Source: Oscillospiraceae bacterium (GTDB taxonomy: Bacteria; Bacillota; Clostridia; Oscillospirales; CAG-272). From it: DNA of 42,289 nt. Where the stretch lies: NCBI GenBank assembly GCA_015063895.1, contig SVTG01000014.1, positions 1 through 42,289 of the forward strand, written 5' to 3'. The notes under the pieces are model-generated. The model saw only the letters and a program-made list of their open reading frames with translations. It searched no databases and was not told the origin of the DNA. A program made the position numbers and the translations under genes. Of the stretch, positions 1 to 6,384 are shown piece after piece (the first letter of the stretch is position 1; the number at the start of each line of letters is the position of its first letter).

Positions 1-105
1 GACGATTATTCTGTTATTGTTGGTGAGCCTTATAAAGTCGGTCTTTTCAAAAAGGTTACTTTTGGTAATTTGTTTGCAATGGAAGGAAAACACGATATTT
101 TTTAA
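1..105 (+). CDS. C-terminal end of an unidentified protein (partial)
   Basis: The first 34 codons of the window form an open frame that enters from the left edge and stops with TAA at 103-105. The tail contains VGEPYKVGLFKKV and ends EGKHDIF. I do not recognise the family. The stretch is richer in A and T than the metabolic genes further right. It is followed by a structured non-coding segment and a rho-independent terminator on the same strand. A transposon-encoded gene such as TnpB with a trailing guide-like RNA would give a similar layout, but no diagnostic residue is visible, so that is only a possibility. Confidence 0.45.
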   Translation, partial: DDYSVIVGEPYKVGLFKKVTFGNLFAMEGKHDIF

Positions 106-271
106 GGATACATAGGACTCGTTGCAACCATGACGTTAAAAGTCCGGTAGAACGCGGATACTTTTAACCCCCATCATCGCCAAGGAGGTTATTGTACCCT
201 TTGCAAAATCTGTGCGCATCTAAATCAGCCACACACCACAACCGTCAAGCCACCCAAACGGGTGGCTTTTT
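106..271 (+). ncRNA. Structured non-coding segment, possible small RNA or long 3' UTR
   Basis: This stretch between a stop codon and a terminator holds a strong hairpin. Bases 135-143 pair perfectly with 160-168, and CCG at 144-146 pairs with CGG at 155-157, leaving a two-base bulge (158-159) and an eight-base loop. An upstream GGACT at 115-119 could instead pair with AGTCC at 141-145, so two mutually exclusive folds are possible. The segment ends in the terminator at 249-271. No reading frame of note is present. I cannot match it to a known RNA family; it may simply be a 3' UTR. Confidence 0.35.
249..271 (+). terminator. Rho-independent terminator
   Basis: GCCACCC (249-255), loop AAAC, GGGTGGC (260-266), then five T. 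It works on the plus strand, so it ends the transcript of the partial gene or the structured stretch at 106-248, not the TetR gene. Confidence 0.8.
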
Positions 272-299
272 ATCATGAAACTGCACAGACCAACATTGC

Positions 300-851
300 T
301 CAACGAAAGCCGTTCATTGTTTTTTCAACCATACCGTCAAGCAAGCAGCCAAGTTTTCTGATAACCTCCCGAGGCTCCTCCTCCATACCGCGCTTGACCC
401 AGCTGACAAGCACACCCACCAGCGCGTGTGCGCAAACCTCTGCCGTAAATCTTTTATCTGCCTCATCAAGGCACACGTCCCGACATTTTTCATCGATCAC
501 GGCAAGCACCATTTTTTCTGCTATTTTGTTCAGATACGACCCTAAATGCTCCTCTTCGATCGTCATAAAGATCTTGGTGATATAGACTTTATGCTCCAGC
601 GCAAATTGATAAAGGCGAAGATACCCCGTTTTCCAATTTTCATAAGTAAGGCAATCCCGAGCGGCCTCCAAAACGTTGGTTTCAAGCCCCCATATCATCA
701 GCTCATAAATGTTTTGAAAATGATAATAAAAGGTCATGCGATTCAAGCCGCATTTTTCCGTCAGATCTCCTACTGTAATTTTACTGAACGGCTTTTTTTC
801 AAGTAATACGCCCAATGCCTCCAACAAGGCTTTTTTTGTTAAATTTGACAT
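300..851 (-). CDS. TetR/AcrR-family transcriptional regulator
   Basis: A 183-residue DNA-binding repressor-type protein. The N-terminal helix-turn-helix spans about residues 20-45 (ITVGDLTEKCGLNRMTFYYHF), the classic TetR recognition-helix signature. The rest is a helical ligand-binding and dimerisation domain resembling the short TetR_C_8 type found in many Clostridia. The start is set at 851 because AGGAG lies seven bases upstream; upstream in-frame codons run through the promoter. It is divergent from the lipoprotein gene, with an inverted repeat (921-941) between them that could be its operator. The ligand is unknown. The family is confident; control of the neighbour is inferred from layout. 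Confidence 0.9.
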   Translation of the reverse strand: MSNLTKKALLEALGVLLEKKPFSKITVGDLTEKCGLNRMTFYYHFQNIYELMIWGLETNVLEAARDCLTYENWKTGYLRLYQFALEHKVYITKIFMTIEEEHLGSYLNKIAEKMVLAVIDEKCRDVCLDEADKRFTAEVCAHALVGVLVSWVKRGMEEEPREVIRKLGCLLDGMVEKTMNGFR

Positions 852-878
852 ACCGACTCCTTTCTTTCTCCATTTAAT

Positions 879-907
879 AATATAGCACTTTAAAGAATAA
901 AAATCAA
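879..907 (-). promoter_or_regulatory. Promoter of the TetR gene
   Basis: On the minus strand, -35 TTGATT (907-902) and -10 TATATT (884-879) are separated by 17 bases, about 30 bases upstream of the start codon at 851. Confidence 0.6.
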
Positions 908-920
908 TCATTTTAGCAAA

Positions 921-941
921 AATGATAATTTTTTTATCATT
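921..941. promoter_or_regulatory. Inverted repeat, candidate TetR operator
   Basis: AATGATAA (921-928) and TTATCATT (934-941) form a perfect 8-base inverted repeat around five T. It sits between the two divergent promoters, just upstream of both -35 regions, a usual place for a TetR-type operator. The surroundings are very A+T-rich, so chance is not excluded. Confidence 0.45.
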
Positions 942-958
942 GTATATATTTTTGTTCA

Positions 959-986
959 TTGAAAAAAACATTTAAAAAAGTATAAT
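959..986 (+). promoter_or_regulatory. Promoter of the RsgI-like lipoprotein gene
   Basis: -35 TTGAAA (959-964), 16-base spacer, -10 TATAAT (981-986), about 70 bases ahead of the start codon at 1054. Confidence 0.6.
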
Positions 987-1053
987 TAAAGTGACAGAAT
1001 GCACACCCAAGCACTCTTTATTACATTATGATAAAAGAAAGGAGTCCCCTACT

Positions 1054-2280
1054 ATGAAGAGAAAGCTTATCTGTCTTTTGCTTTTGTGCACCATGCTTTT
1101 AACTGCGGCATCCGTGACTGCCTGCTCAAAGCCAACGCCCGAGGATGGTACAATGACCAGAATGACCGTAGATATCAACCCCAGCGTTGAATTTATGGTG
1201 GACGATCAAAACAAGGTCATTTCCGTCACTGCCCTAAACGATGACGGCAGTATTCTGATCGTTGGCGAAAGCTTTATCGGCAAAACACCCGAGGAGGCAG
1301 TTGAGCTGATGGTTACGCTTGCCTCTGACACAGGATACCTCGTGCAAGGCAACGTAGAGGCAGAGGAAAACACCGTAAAAATTTCTGTTTCAGGTGACAC
1401 CAAGTACGCCGAAAATCTGAAGAAAGCCGTCAGCGAAAAGGCCGAAAGCGTCATGGAAAGCCTGAATATTGCAGGCAACGTACAGCAGGTACAGGCACTC
1501 GCAGCCGATGCCCTGCGTCAATTAGCCCTTTCTACGTCCCTTTATACCGCTGAAGAGATCAGAGCAATGGACGAAAAGCAGCTTTATCAGGTGATTGCCG
1601 AGGAGCGCGTAGAAACAGCGTTGCTTTTAACCGAGGAAATGCGTGAAGCCTATTATTCTGCAAAAGAATATGAGATCTCGTTTGCAGAAAGCGAGCAGGT
1701 AGCCAAGATCATTGAAGATATGGGCGGACTGTATGCCCTGACGCATACCGCCTATACCACCGCGCTTGATCTTTACAGCACTGCCATTGAGGAGCTGGAT
1801 ACCCGCCGATACGATCTGCTGATTTCCCCCGAATCGGCATATCAACAGTCACTCACAGCGCTGCGAGAGGCCAAGGTAGAGCTTTTAAAGCAAAAAAGCT
1901 ACACCGCCTCCCTGGATATCAACGGAACCGAATATGCATCTGCCACAGTTACACTGCAAGCCAGCGAGGAAAGCTATAATCAAGCGCTTGCCGCCTATGA
2001 GGCGCTGGGCACACAGATCAATACCACACTGGAAACGCTGATCACCAATCTAAAGAGCGCAAAGACAGCATTGACCGAGCTTGAATCCACTCTGTTTGAT
2101 GCAAATATCAAACAAAAGCTGCAAGAGCAAGCCACACAGATCGAAAACAATCTTAACACGGCGAAAAACAGCTTTTTTGCAGCATTTGAAAGCGCCCACG
2201 CGGAGGATATTACAGCAATTGAGCAATCCTTGCTTGCCAAAAAGCAACAATTAAAATCCGAGATCAAGCCCGAGCAATAA
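1054..2280 (+). CDS. Secreted lipoprotein with RsgI-like anti-sigma middle domain and coiled coil
   Basis: A 408-residue protein that begins with a lipoprotein signal peptide: MKRK, a hydrophobic stretch, then lipobox SVTAC with Cys at about residue 24. Residues about 35-75 (VDINPSVEFMV, then VISVTALNDDG) match the extracellular middle domain seen in RsgI anti-sigma-I factors and related clostridial proteins. The remainder is helical, rich in Ala, Glu and Leu, and likely coiled coil. There is no cytoplasmic sigma-binding domain and no sigma-I gene nearby, so it is not a normal RsgI. The start was chosen because AAAGGAG lies about eight bases upstream and the signal peptide follows directly. 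Probable membrane-anchored surface protein; its function is unknown. Confidence 0.75.
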   Translation: MKRKLICLLLLCTMLLTAASVTACSKPTPEDGTMTRMTVDINPSVEFMVDDQNKVISVTALNDDGSILIVGESFIGKTPEEAVELMVTLASDTGYLVQGNVEAEENTVKISVSGDTKYAENLKKAVSEKAESVMESLNIAGNVQQVQALAADALRQLALSTSLYTAEEIRAMDEKQLYQVIAEERVETALLLTEEMREAYYSAKEYEISFAESEQVAKIIEDMGGLYALTHTAYTTALDLYSTAIEELDTRRYDLLISPESAYQQSLTALREAKVELLKQKSYTASLDINGTEYASATVTLQASEESYNQALAAYEALGTQINTTLETLITNLKSAKTALTELESTLFDANIKQKLQEQATQIENNLNTAKNSFFAAFESAHAEDITAIEQSLLAKKQQLKSEIKPEQ

Positions 2281-2281
2281 A

Positions 2282-2325
2282 GCAAAAAGAGGGGCAGTTC
2301 ACCTGTGAACTGCCCCTCTTTTTGC
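2282..2325. terminator. Bidirectional rho-independent terminator
   Basis: A 21-base perfect inverted repeat (2282-2302 with 2305-2325) whose arms end in A5 and T5. It serves both the lipoprotein gene and the convergent amidotransferase-like gene. Confidence 0.9.
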
Positions 2326-2340
2326 TTGCTGCTTGTTATC

Positions 2341-3414
2341 TTAATCCTCTAACCAGAATTTTAAAAACTGATGCTTTTCCTCGGGCAAGGGCATACGGCT
2401 ACGGAGCCTGCCCTGTTTATAGAAGCTCCAAAGTGCCTCGTAAATGGCAATGGCATAGGGCTTCAAGCACCCGTTTTCACCGGCGTACTTACAATCCACC
2501 AACGGCTCGTGCCAGAGATCTCGCCAATCGCGCCAGGCATCAAAATCATAAAGCGAGGTAGGCCCCGCCTTCAAGAGCTTTTCCATGCGTTCATAAACAA
2601 GAGCGGAAATGCGATAATCTATCGCTTCTACGTTGGTGCCCTCAAATTTCTTATCGGTCAGCAGCCAATTTCCGGGCGTCACCTGCGACACGGAGGCAGG
2701 GGGCGCATACTGAATATGTCTAAACGTTACGTCCTCGGGAAACGCCATGGGGGTAGTGGCGATATAGGTCTCACCGTCAGCGATCCCCACCGCCATAGGT
2801 CTTGTCAAAACGCCGAGAGTGATCGTATCGGGCACGCTCTGATGCACCCCAACCACGACCACGTCAGCGGGGCGCGCCGTAAGCGTTTGCTGCATCGCAT
2901 TGAGCATCGTTTCTCTTGTGATCTTGCCCCATTTTTTCAACAGATCACCGATCATCAATGCAAAGAATTCGCTACCGTGATAGGTGTAACCGTTTTTCAT
3001 CGGTGGCTTTTTATCACTTTTGATCTGTGATTTTACCGTCATGCCCCGTGCGATAAAATCCTCCATGATGGCGTTACAATCTGCAAAAAAGCGAGGGCAT
3101 TCCACGTCACGCCAGGTGCCGTTGGCGACGATGGCTAACGTATCCTCATCGTCGGTAAAGGGGTGGCAGTGTGCAAGATTCAGAAAGCCGGGGCGACAAT
3201 GAATGATGCCGGTGGTACCGGGCAGATCCCACGCGTTAGTCTCGCGCAAAAGATCATCGACGTCGCCCTTCGCCTTCACGGTATAGAGCTTGCCCTCGTG
3301 GATCGTGGCAATGCCCGTACAGCGACCGCCGTCGATATATTGCTGACGGCGCAGCATTTCGATCAGGATCGGTGCTGCACGCTTGGTACCCGTATACCCT
3401 GCAATATTACACAT
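2341..3414 (-). CDS. Class II glutamine-amidotransferase-like protein, stand-alone
   Basis: A 357-residue protein with an N-terminal glutaminase fold like that of GlmS and PurF. The start at 3414 gives MCNIAGYTG, placing the catalytic cysteine at residue 2 as this family requires once Met is removed; the GTG two codons earlier would bury it and is too close to the AAAGGAG site. Other family marks are HCRPG, HCHPF and ANGTW at about residues 70-105. There is no sugar-isomerase or PRPP-binding synthase domain; residues about 200-357 are not recognised. It lies 36 bases downstream of the enolase-superfamily gene and is probably co-transcribed. It may release ammonia from glutamine or hydrolyse a related amide; the acceptor is unknown. 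Confidence 0.75.
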   Translation of the reverse strand: MCNIAGYTGTKRAAPILIEMLRRQQYIDGGRCTGIATIHEGKLYTVKAKGDVDDLLRETNAWDLPGTTGIIHCRPGFLNLAHCHPFTDDEDTLAIVANGTWRDVECPRFFADCNAIMEDFIARGMTVKSQIKSDKKPPMKNGYTYHGSEFFALMIGDLLKKWGKITRETMLNAMQQTLTARPADVVVVGVHQSVPDTITLGVLTRPMAVGIADGETYIATTPMAFPEDVTFRHIQYAPPASVSQVTPGNWLLTDKKFEGTNVEAIDYRISALVYERMEKLLKAGPTSLYDFDAWRDWRDLWHEPLVDCKYAGENGCLKPYAIAIYEALWSFYKQGRLRSRMPLPEEKHQFLKFWLED

Positions 3415-3450
3415 ATCCACTCTCTCCTTTCTCTTACCCAGGGCTTGATA

Positions 3451-4557
3451 TTATTCCCAGTGCTTATGCGCCACAGTACGTGCGGCAAGACGTGCCTCGT
3501 TGGGCACAAATGCATTGCCGAAGGCATTTGAGGGCTTCATCTTGGCAGGCGAAGAGAACACGACCTCGTTATCCGAGATCTCCTCGGTGTAAAAGCGGCT
3601 CGACGGGAAAAGGTCGCTCGGGTACACCATGTTGGACATAGAGGCAAGCTCAAGGCAAATGCCGGCTCCCACGGAGCTTTCCAGCATACCGCCGATCCAG
3701 CACCCGACACCGGCAGATGCCGCCATATCGTTGATCTTCTTGGCGTTATACAAACCGCCGCAACGGCCGGGCTTGATATTGATGATACGACATGCACCAA
3801 GCTCCAATGCCTTTTCTGCCATGTACGGAGAATTGATGCTCTCATCAAGGCAAATGGGGGTCTCCAGCTCGCGCTGCAGCTTGGCGTGATCGATCACGTC
3901 GGCGTGGAAAAGCGGCTGCTCGATCATGGCAAGACCAAGCTTATCGATCTCCTTAAAGAGCGGCAGATCGTTGAGCGTGTAGCCCGAATTACAGTCGATG
4001 TGGAAGGTGAATTTGGGGAAGGCGGAGCGTACTGCGCGCAGCATATCGAGATCCCAACCGGGCATCGCCTTCAGCTTGATGCGCTTGAAGCCCGTATTGA
4101 TGGCATTCTCAATGCGCGAAAGCAGAATATCAATAGTCGGCTGTCTGCCAAAATCGGCACCGACATCAACCTCGGCATCACTACCACCAAGCAGCGTATG
4201 TAACGGCGTCTTAGTGACCTTGGATTGCAGCGTCCAATAGGCAATTTCAATAGCAGCGTGCGCAAAGGGATTACCCTTAATGACCGCCATCGCCTCATTG
4301 ATCTCCTGTGCGCTCTTAAAATCCTTATGCAGCACCAACGGGGCCAAAAACTCGCTGGCCACGTGATAGGCACCGAAAGCACATTCGGGAGAATACGTGG
4401 GGGCAAGGAAGGGTGTTGACTCACTCCACGCGCACTCGCTGCCGCTGGTCATTTTAACCATGACCGAATGAATAACAGGGTCAGAGCCATACGCGGTCGT
4501 CCACGGCTCGATCAGAGGATGTACAACGTAATAAACGTCAATCGCATCAATATACAT
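3451..4557 (-). CDS. Enolase-superfamily enzyme, o-succinylbenzoate synthase / N-acylamino acid racemase type
   Basis: A 368-residue metal-dependent enzyme with an N-terminal capping domain and a TIM barrel. The catalytic set of the muconate-lactonising (MLE) subgroup is visible: Lys in RIKLKAMPG, metal-binding Asp in HIDCNSG, Glu in IEQP, Asp in CLDES, and the second general-base Lys in IKPGRCGG. This pattern fits OSBS and N-acylamino acid racemases, not the His-based acid-sugar dehydratases. No menaquinone genes are nearby, so racemisation or epimerisation of an N-acyl amino acid or a dipeptide is likelier than OSBS. The start at 4557 follows AAAAGGAG by nine bases. It is first in a two-gene operon with the amidotransferase-like gene. 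Confidence 0.85.
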   Translation of the reverse strand: MYIDAIDVYYVVHPLIEPWTTAYGSDPVIHSVMVKMTSGSECAWSESTPFLAPTYSPECAFGAYHVASEFLAPLVLHKDFKSAQEINEAMAVIKGNPFAHAAIEIAYWTLQSKVTKTPLHTLLGGSDAEVDVGADFGRQPTIDILLSRIENAINTGFKRIKLKAMPGWDLDMLRAVRSAFPKFTFHIDCNSGYTLNDLPLFKEIDKLGLAMIEQPLFHADVIDHAKLQRELETPICLDESINSPYMAEKALELGACRIINIKPGRCGGLYNAKKINDMAASAGVGCWIGGMLESSVGAGICLELASMSNMVYPSDLFPSSRFYTEEISDNEVVFSSPAKMKPSNAFGNAFVPNEARLAARTVAHKHWE

Positions 4558-4601
4558 CTTAGCTTCTCCTTTTGTGAGAGGAATATTTTTATGACACACA
4601 C

Positions 4602-4631
4602 ATTATAGCACTGCTCTGGCAGCAAAGTCAA
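4602..4631 (-). promoter_or_regulatory. Promoter of the enolase/amidotransferase pair
   Basis: -35 TTGACT (4631-4626), 18-base spacer, -10 TATAAT (4607-4602) on the minus strand, about 45 bases upstream of the enolase-family start. Confidence 0.75.
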
Positions 4632-4690
4632 TGATTCAGCATCAAATTAATGTGTTTTGATCCTGTTTAGCACAATTTTTCTCAAGAACC

Positions 4691-4720
4691 TTGATTTTAC
4701 CGCCTGTGCCGTGGTATACT
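4691..4720 (+). promoter_or_regulatory. Promoter of the uronate/glycoside operon
   Basis: -35 TTGATT (4691-4696), 18-base spacer, -10 TATACT (4715-4720), 50 bases before the transporter start. It is divergent from the promoter at 4602-4631, so one regulator could act on both. Confidence 0.6.
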
Positions 4721-4770
4721 GTATTTAGCGTTTATATTTAAAAATATAATCACGTTAAAGGAGATCCATC

Positions 4771-6357
4771 ATGACAAAGAAACCGCAAACCGAGACTACC
4801 AACGGTAAACGCCCGTTTGGTATGCGTGACAAGCTCGCCTATGCCGCAGGTGACCTTGGCTGCAACATGAGCTTTTCGCTGAAAAGCACCGTGCAAACCT
4901 TCTGGCTCGTATTTATGATGCTGGAAACCGGCCTGCTCTCGGCCCTTTTGCTGATCGTGCAGATCTGGGACGCCGTCAACGACCCGCTGCTTGGCACGCT
5001 GATCGACCGTGACCGCAGGCAGTACAAGATGGGCAAGTTCAAGACCTATATCCTCATTGGCGCTTGTGGTCTGTTGGTCGGCGGTGCCGCCGTATTTCTC
5101 CCCTTCCCCCACGCACCCGTAGTGATAAAGGCCATGCTCTTTATCGTTGGCTACGTGATCTGGGACGCCTTCTATACGATTGCGAACGTGCCCTACGGCT
5201 CCATGCTTTCCGTCATTACCGAGCACCCCGGTGAGCGCGCGCAGCTTTCGACCTGGCGCTCGATCGGCTCCATGATCGGCAACATTCTCCCCACCGTCAT
5301 TCTGCCTATGCTCATCTGGCAAGAGGTCGTCTTTGACGGCACCACCTCCTTCCTTGATAAAATCGAGATCCCCGAGGGCTTTGACAAATCGAAGTTCCTC
5401 ATCAGCCCCGAAACGGGTCTGCCCTACCGGATCGGCGACAAGGTGCTGAGCCCCGCCACCGGCAATCAGGTTGAGATCCTGCTCGGTGAGCGTGTATTCT
5501 TTGCGGCACTCATTATGGGTGTGCTTGGGTTGTTGGCATTTATGTTCATGATCAAGAACACCACCGTGCGCGTTGACGAAAGCACGGTAAAAACCACCAA
5601 CGCTCCCGCCAAGTTCAACGTATTTGCCGCCTTTGGCAAGTTTATGAAGAACCGTCCTGCCGTAGGCGCTACGCTGGCCGCTATGGGCATGTTCCTCGGC
5701 ATGAACGCCGCCACCACTGCCAACACCATCATGTTTGCCACCTACTTCAATATGGCAAAAATGTCCGGCCTTGTGCAGATGATCGGATTTTTGCCCATGT
5801 TCCTGTTTATGCCCTTTATTTCCAAGATCGTTGAAAAATACGGTAAAAAGGAAGCCTCTGTCATCGGCACGATCGTGTCGCTTGCAGGCGGCGGCATTAT
5901 GCTGATCTTCCCCCTGATCGGCTCGATCAAGGTGTCGCTTGCGGTCTACCTGCTCGGCCTTGTCGTATTCGGCTTGGGTATGGGCATTTACACCTGCGTA
6001 TCCTGGGCTATGATGGGTGACGCCATTGACTATAACGAATGGAAATTCGGCACGCGCGAGGAGGGCACCGTTTATTCCCTGCACTCCTTCTTCAGAAAGC
6101 TGGCTCAGGGCATTGGCCCCTCTGTCGTACTGCTGATCATGGGCTGGCTCGGTTACGAGTCGCGTCTTGGCACGATCGGTCAGAGCTTTACCACCTCTCA
6201 CAACATGTGCTGGCTGGTAGCAGGTCTTTACCTCTTCAGTGCCGTGCTGCAATTTATCGGTCTGGCCGTCATCTACAATCTTGACAAGAAGACACTAAAT
6301 GCCATGAATGAGGAGCTGGCTGCACGCAAGGCAGCCGCTGCCGCTGAAGAAGAATAA
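4771..6357 (+). CDS. GPH-family (MelB-like) sugar:cation symporter
   Basis: A 528-residue inner-membrane carrier of the glycoside-pentoside-hexuronide family within MFS, with about 12 membrane segments. The family signature is the paired acidic motif WDAVNDPLLG at residues 66-75, matching the cation-binding helix of MelB, and VPYGSM near residue 140. Between helices near residues 185 and 240 there is a long hydrophilic insert that standard 450-500-residue members lack. It starts with AAAGGAG nine bases upstream and heads an operon with a GH2 glycosidase, uxuA and uxuB, which suggests uptake of a glucuronide or another uronate-containing glycoside. The substrate is inferred from context only. 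Confidence 0.9.
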   Translation: MTKKPQTETTNGKRPFGMRDKLAYAAGDLGCNMSFSLKSTVQTFWLVFMMLETGLLSALLLIVQIWDAVNDPLLGTLIDRDRRQYKMGKFKTYILIGACGLLVGGAAVFLPFPHAPVVIKAMLFIVGYVIWDAFYTIANVPYGSMLSVITEHPGERAQLSTWRSIGSMIGNILPTVILPMLIWQEVVFDGTTSFLDKIEIPEGFDKSKFLISPETGLPYRIGDKVLSPATGNQVEILLGERVFFAALIMGVLGLLAFMFMIKNTTVRVDESTVKTTNAPAKFNVFAAFGKFMKNRPAVGATLAAMGMFLGMNAATTANTIMFATYFNMAKMSGLVQMIGFLPMFLFMPFISKIVEKYGKKEASVIGTIVSLAGGGIMLIFPLIGSIKVSLAVYLLGLVVFGLGMGIYTCVSWAMMGDAIDYNEWKFGTREEGTVYSLHSFFRKLAQGIGPSVVLLIMGWLGYESRLGTIGQSFTTSHNMCWLVAGLYLFSAVLQFIGLAVIYNLDKKTLNAMNEELAARKAAAAAEEE

Positions 6358-6384
6358 TAACGCCCATAAAACAGGAGAAAACAC

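Noticed and set aside
4750-6252. 500-codon open frame antisense to the GPH symporter gene
   Set aside because: His- and Gly-rich translation with no family features; a mirror of the codon bias of the real gene.
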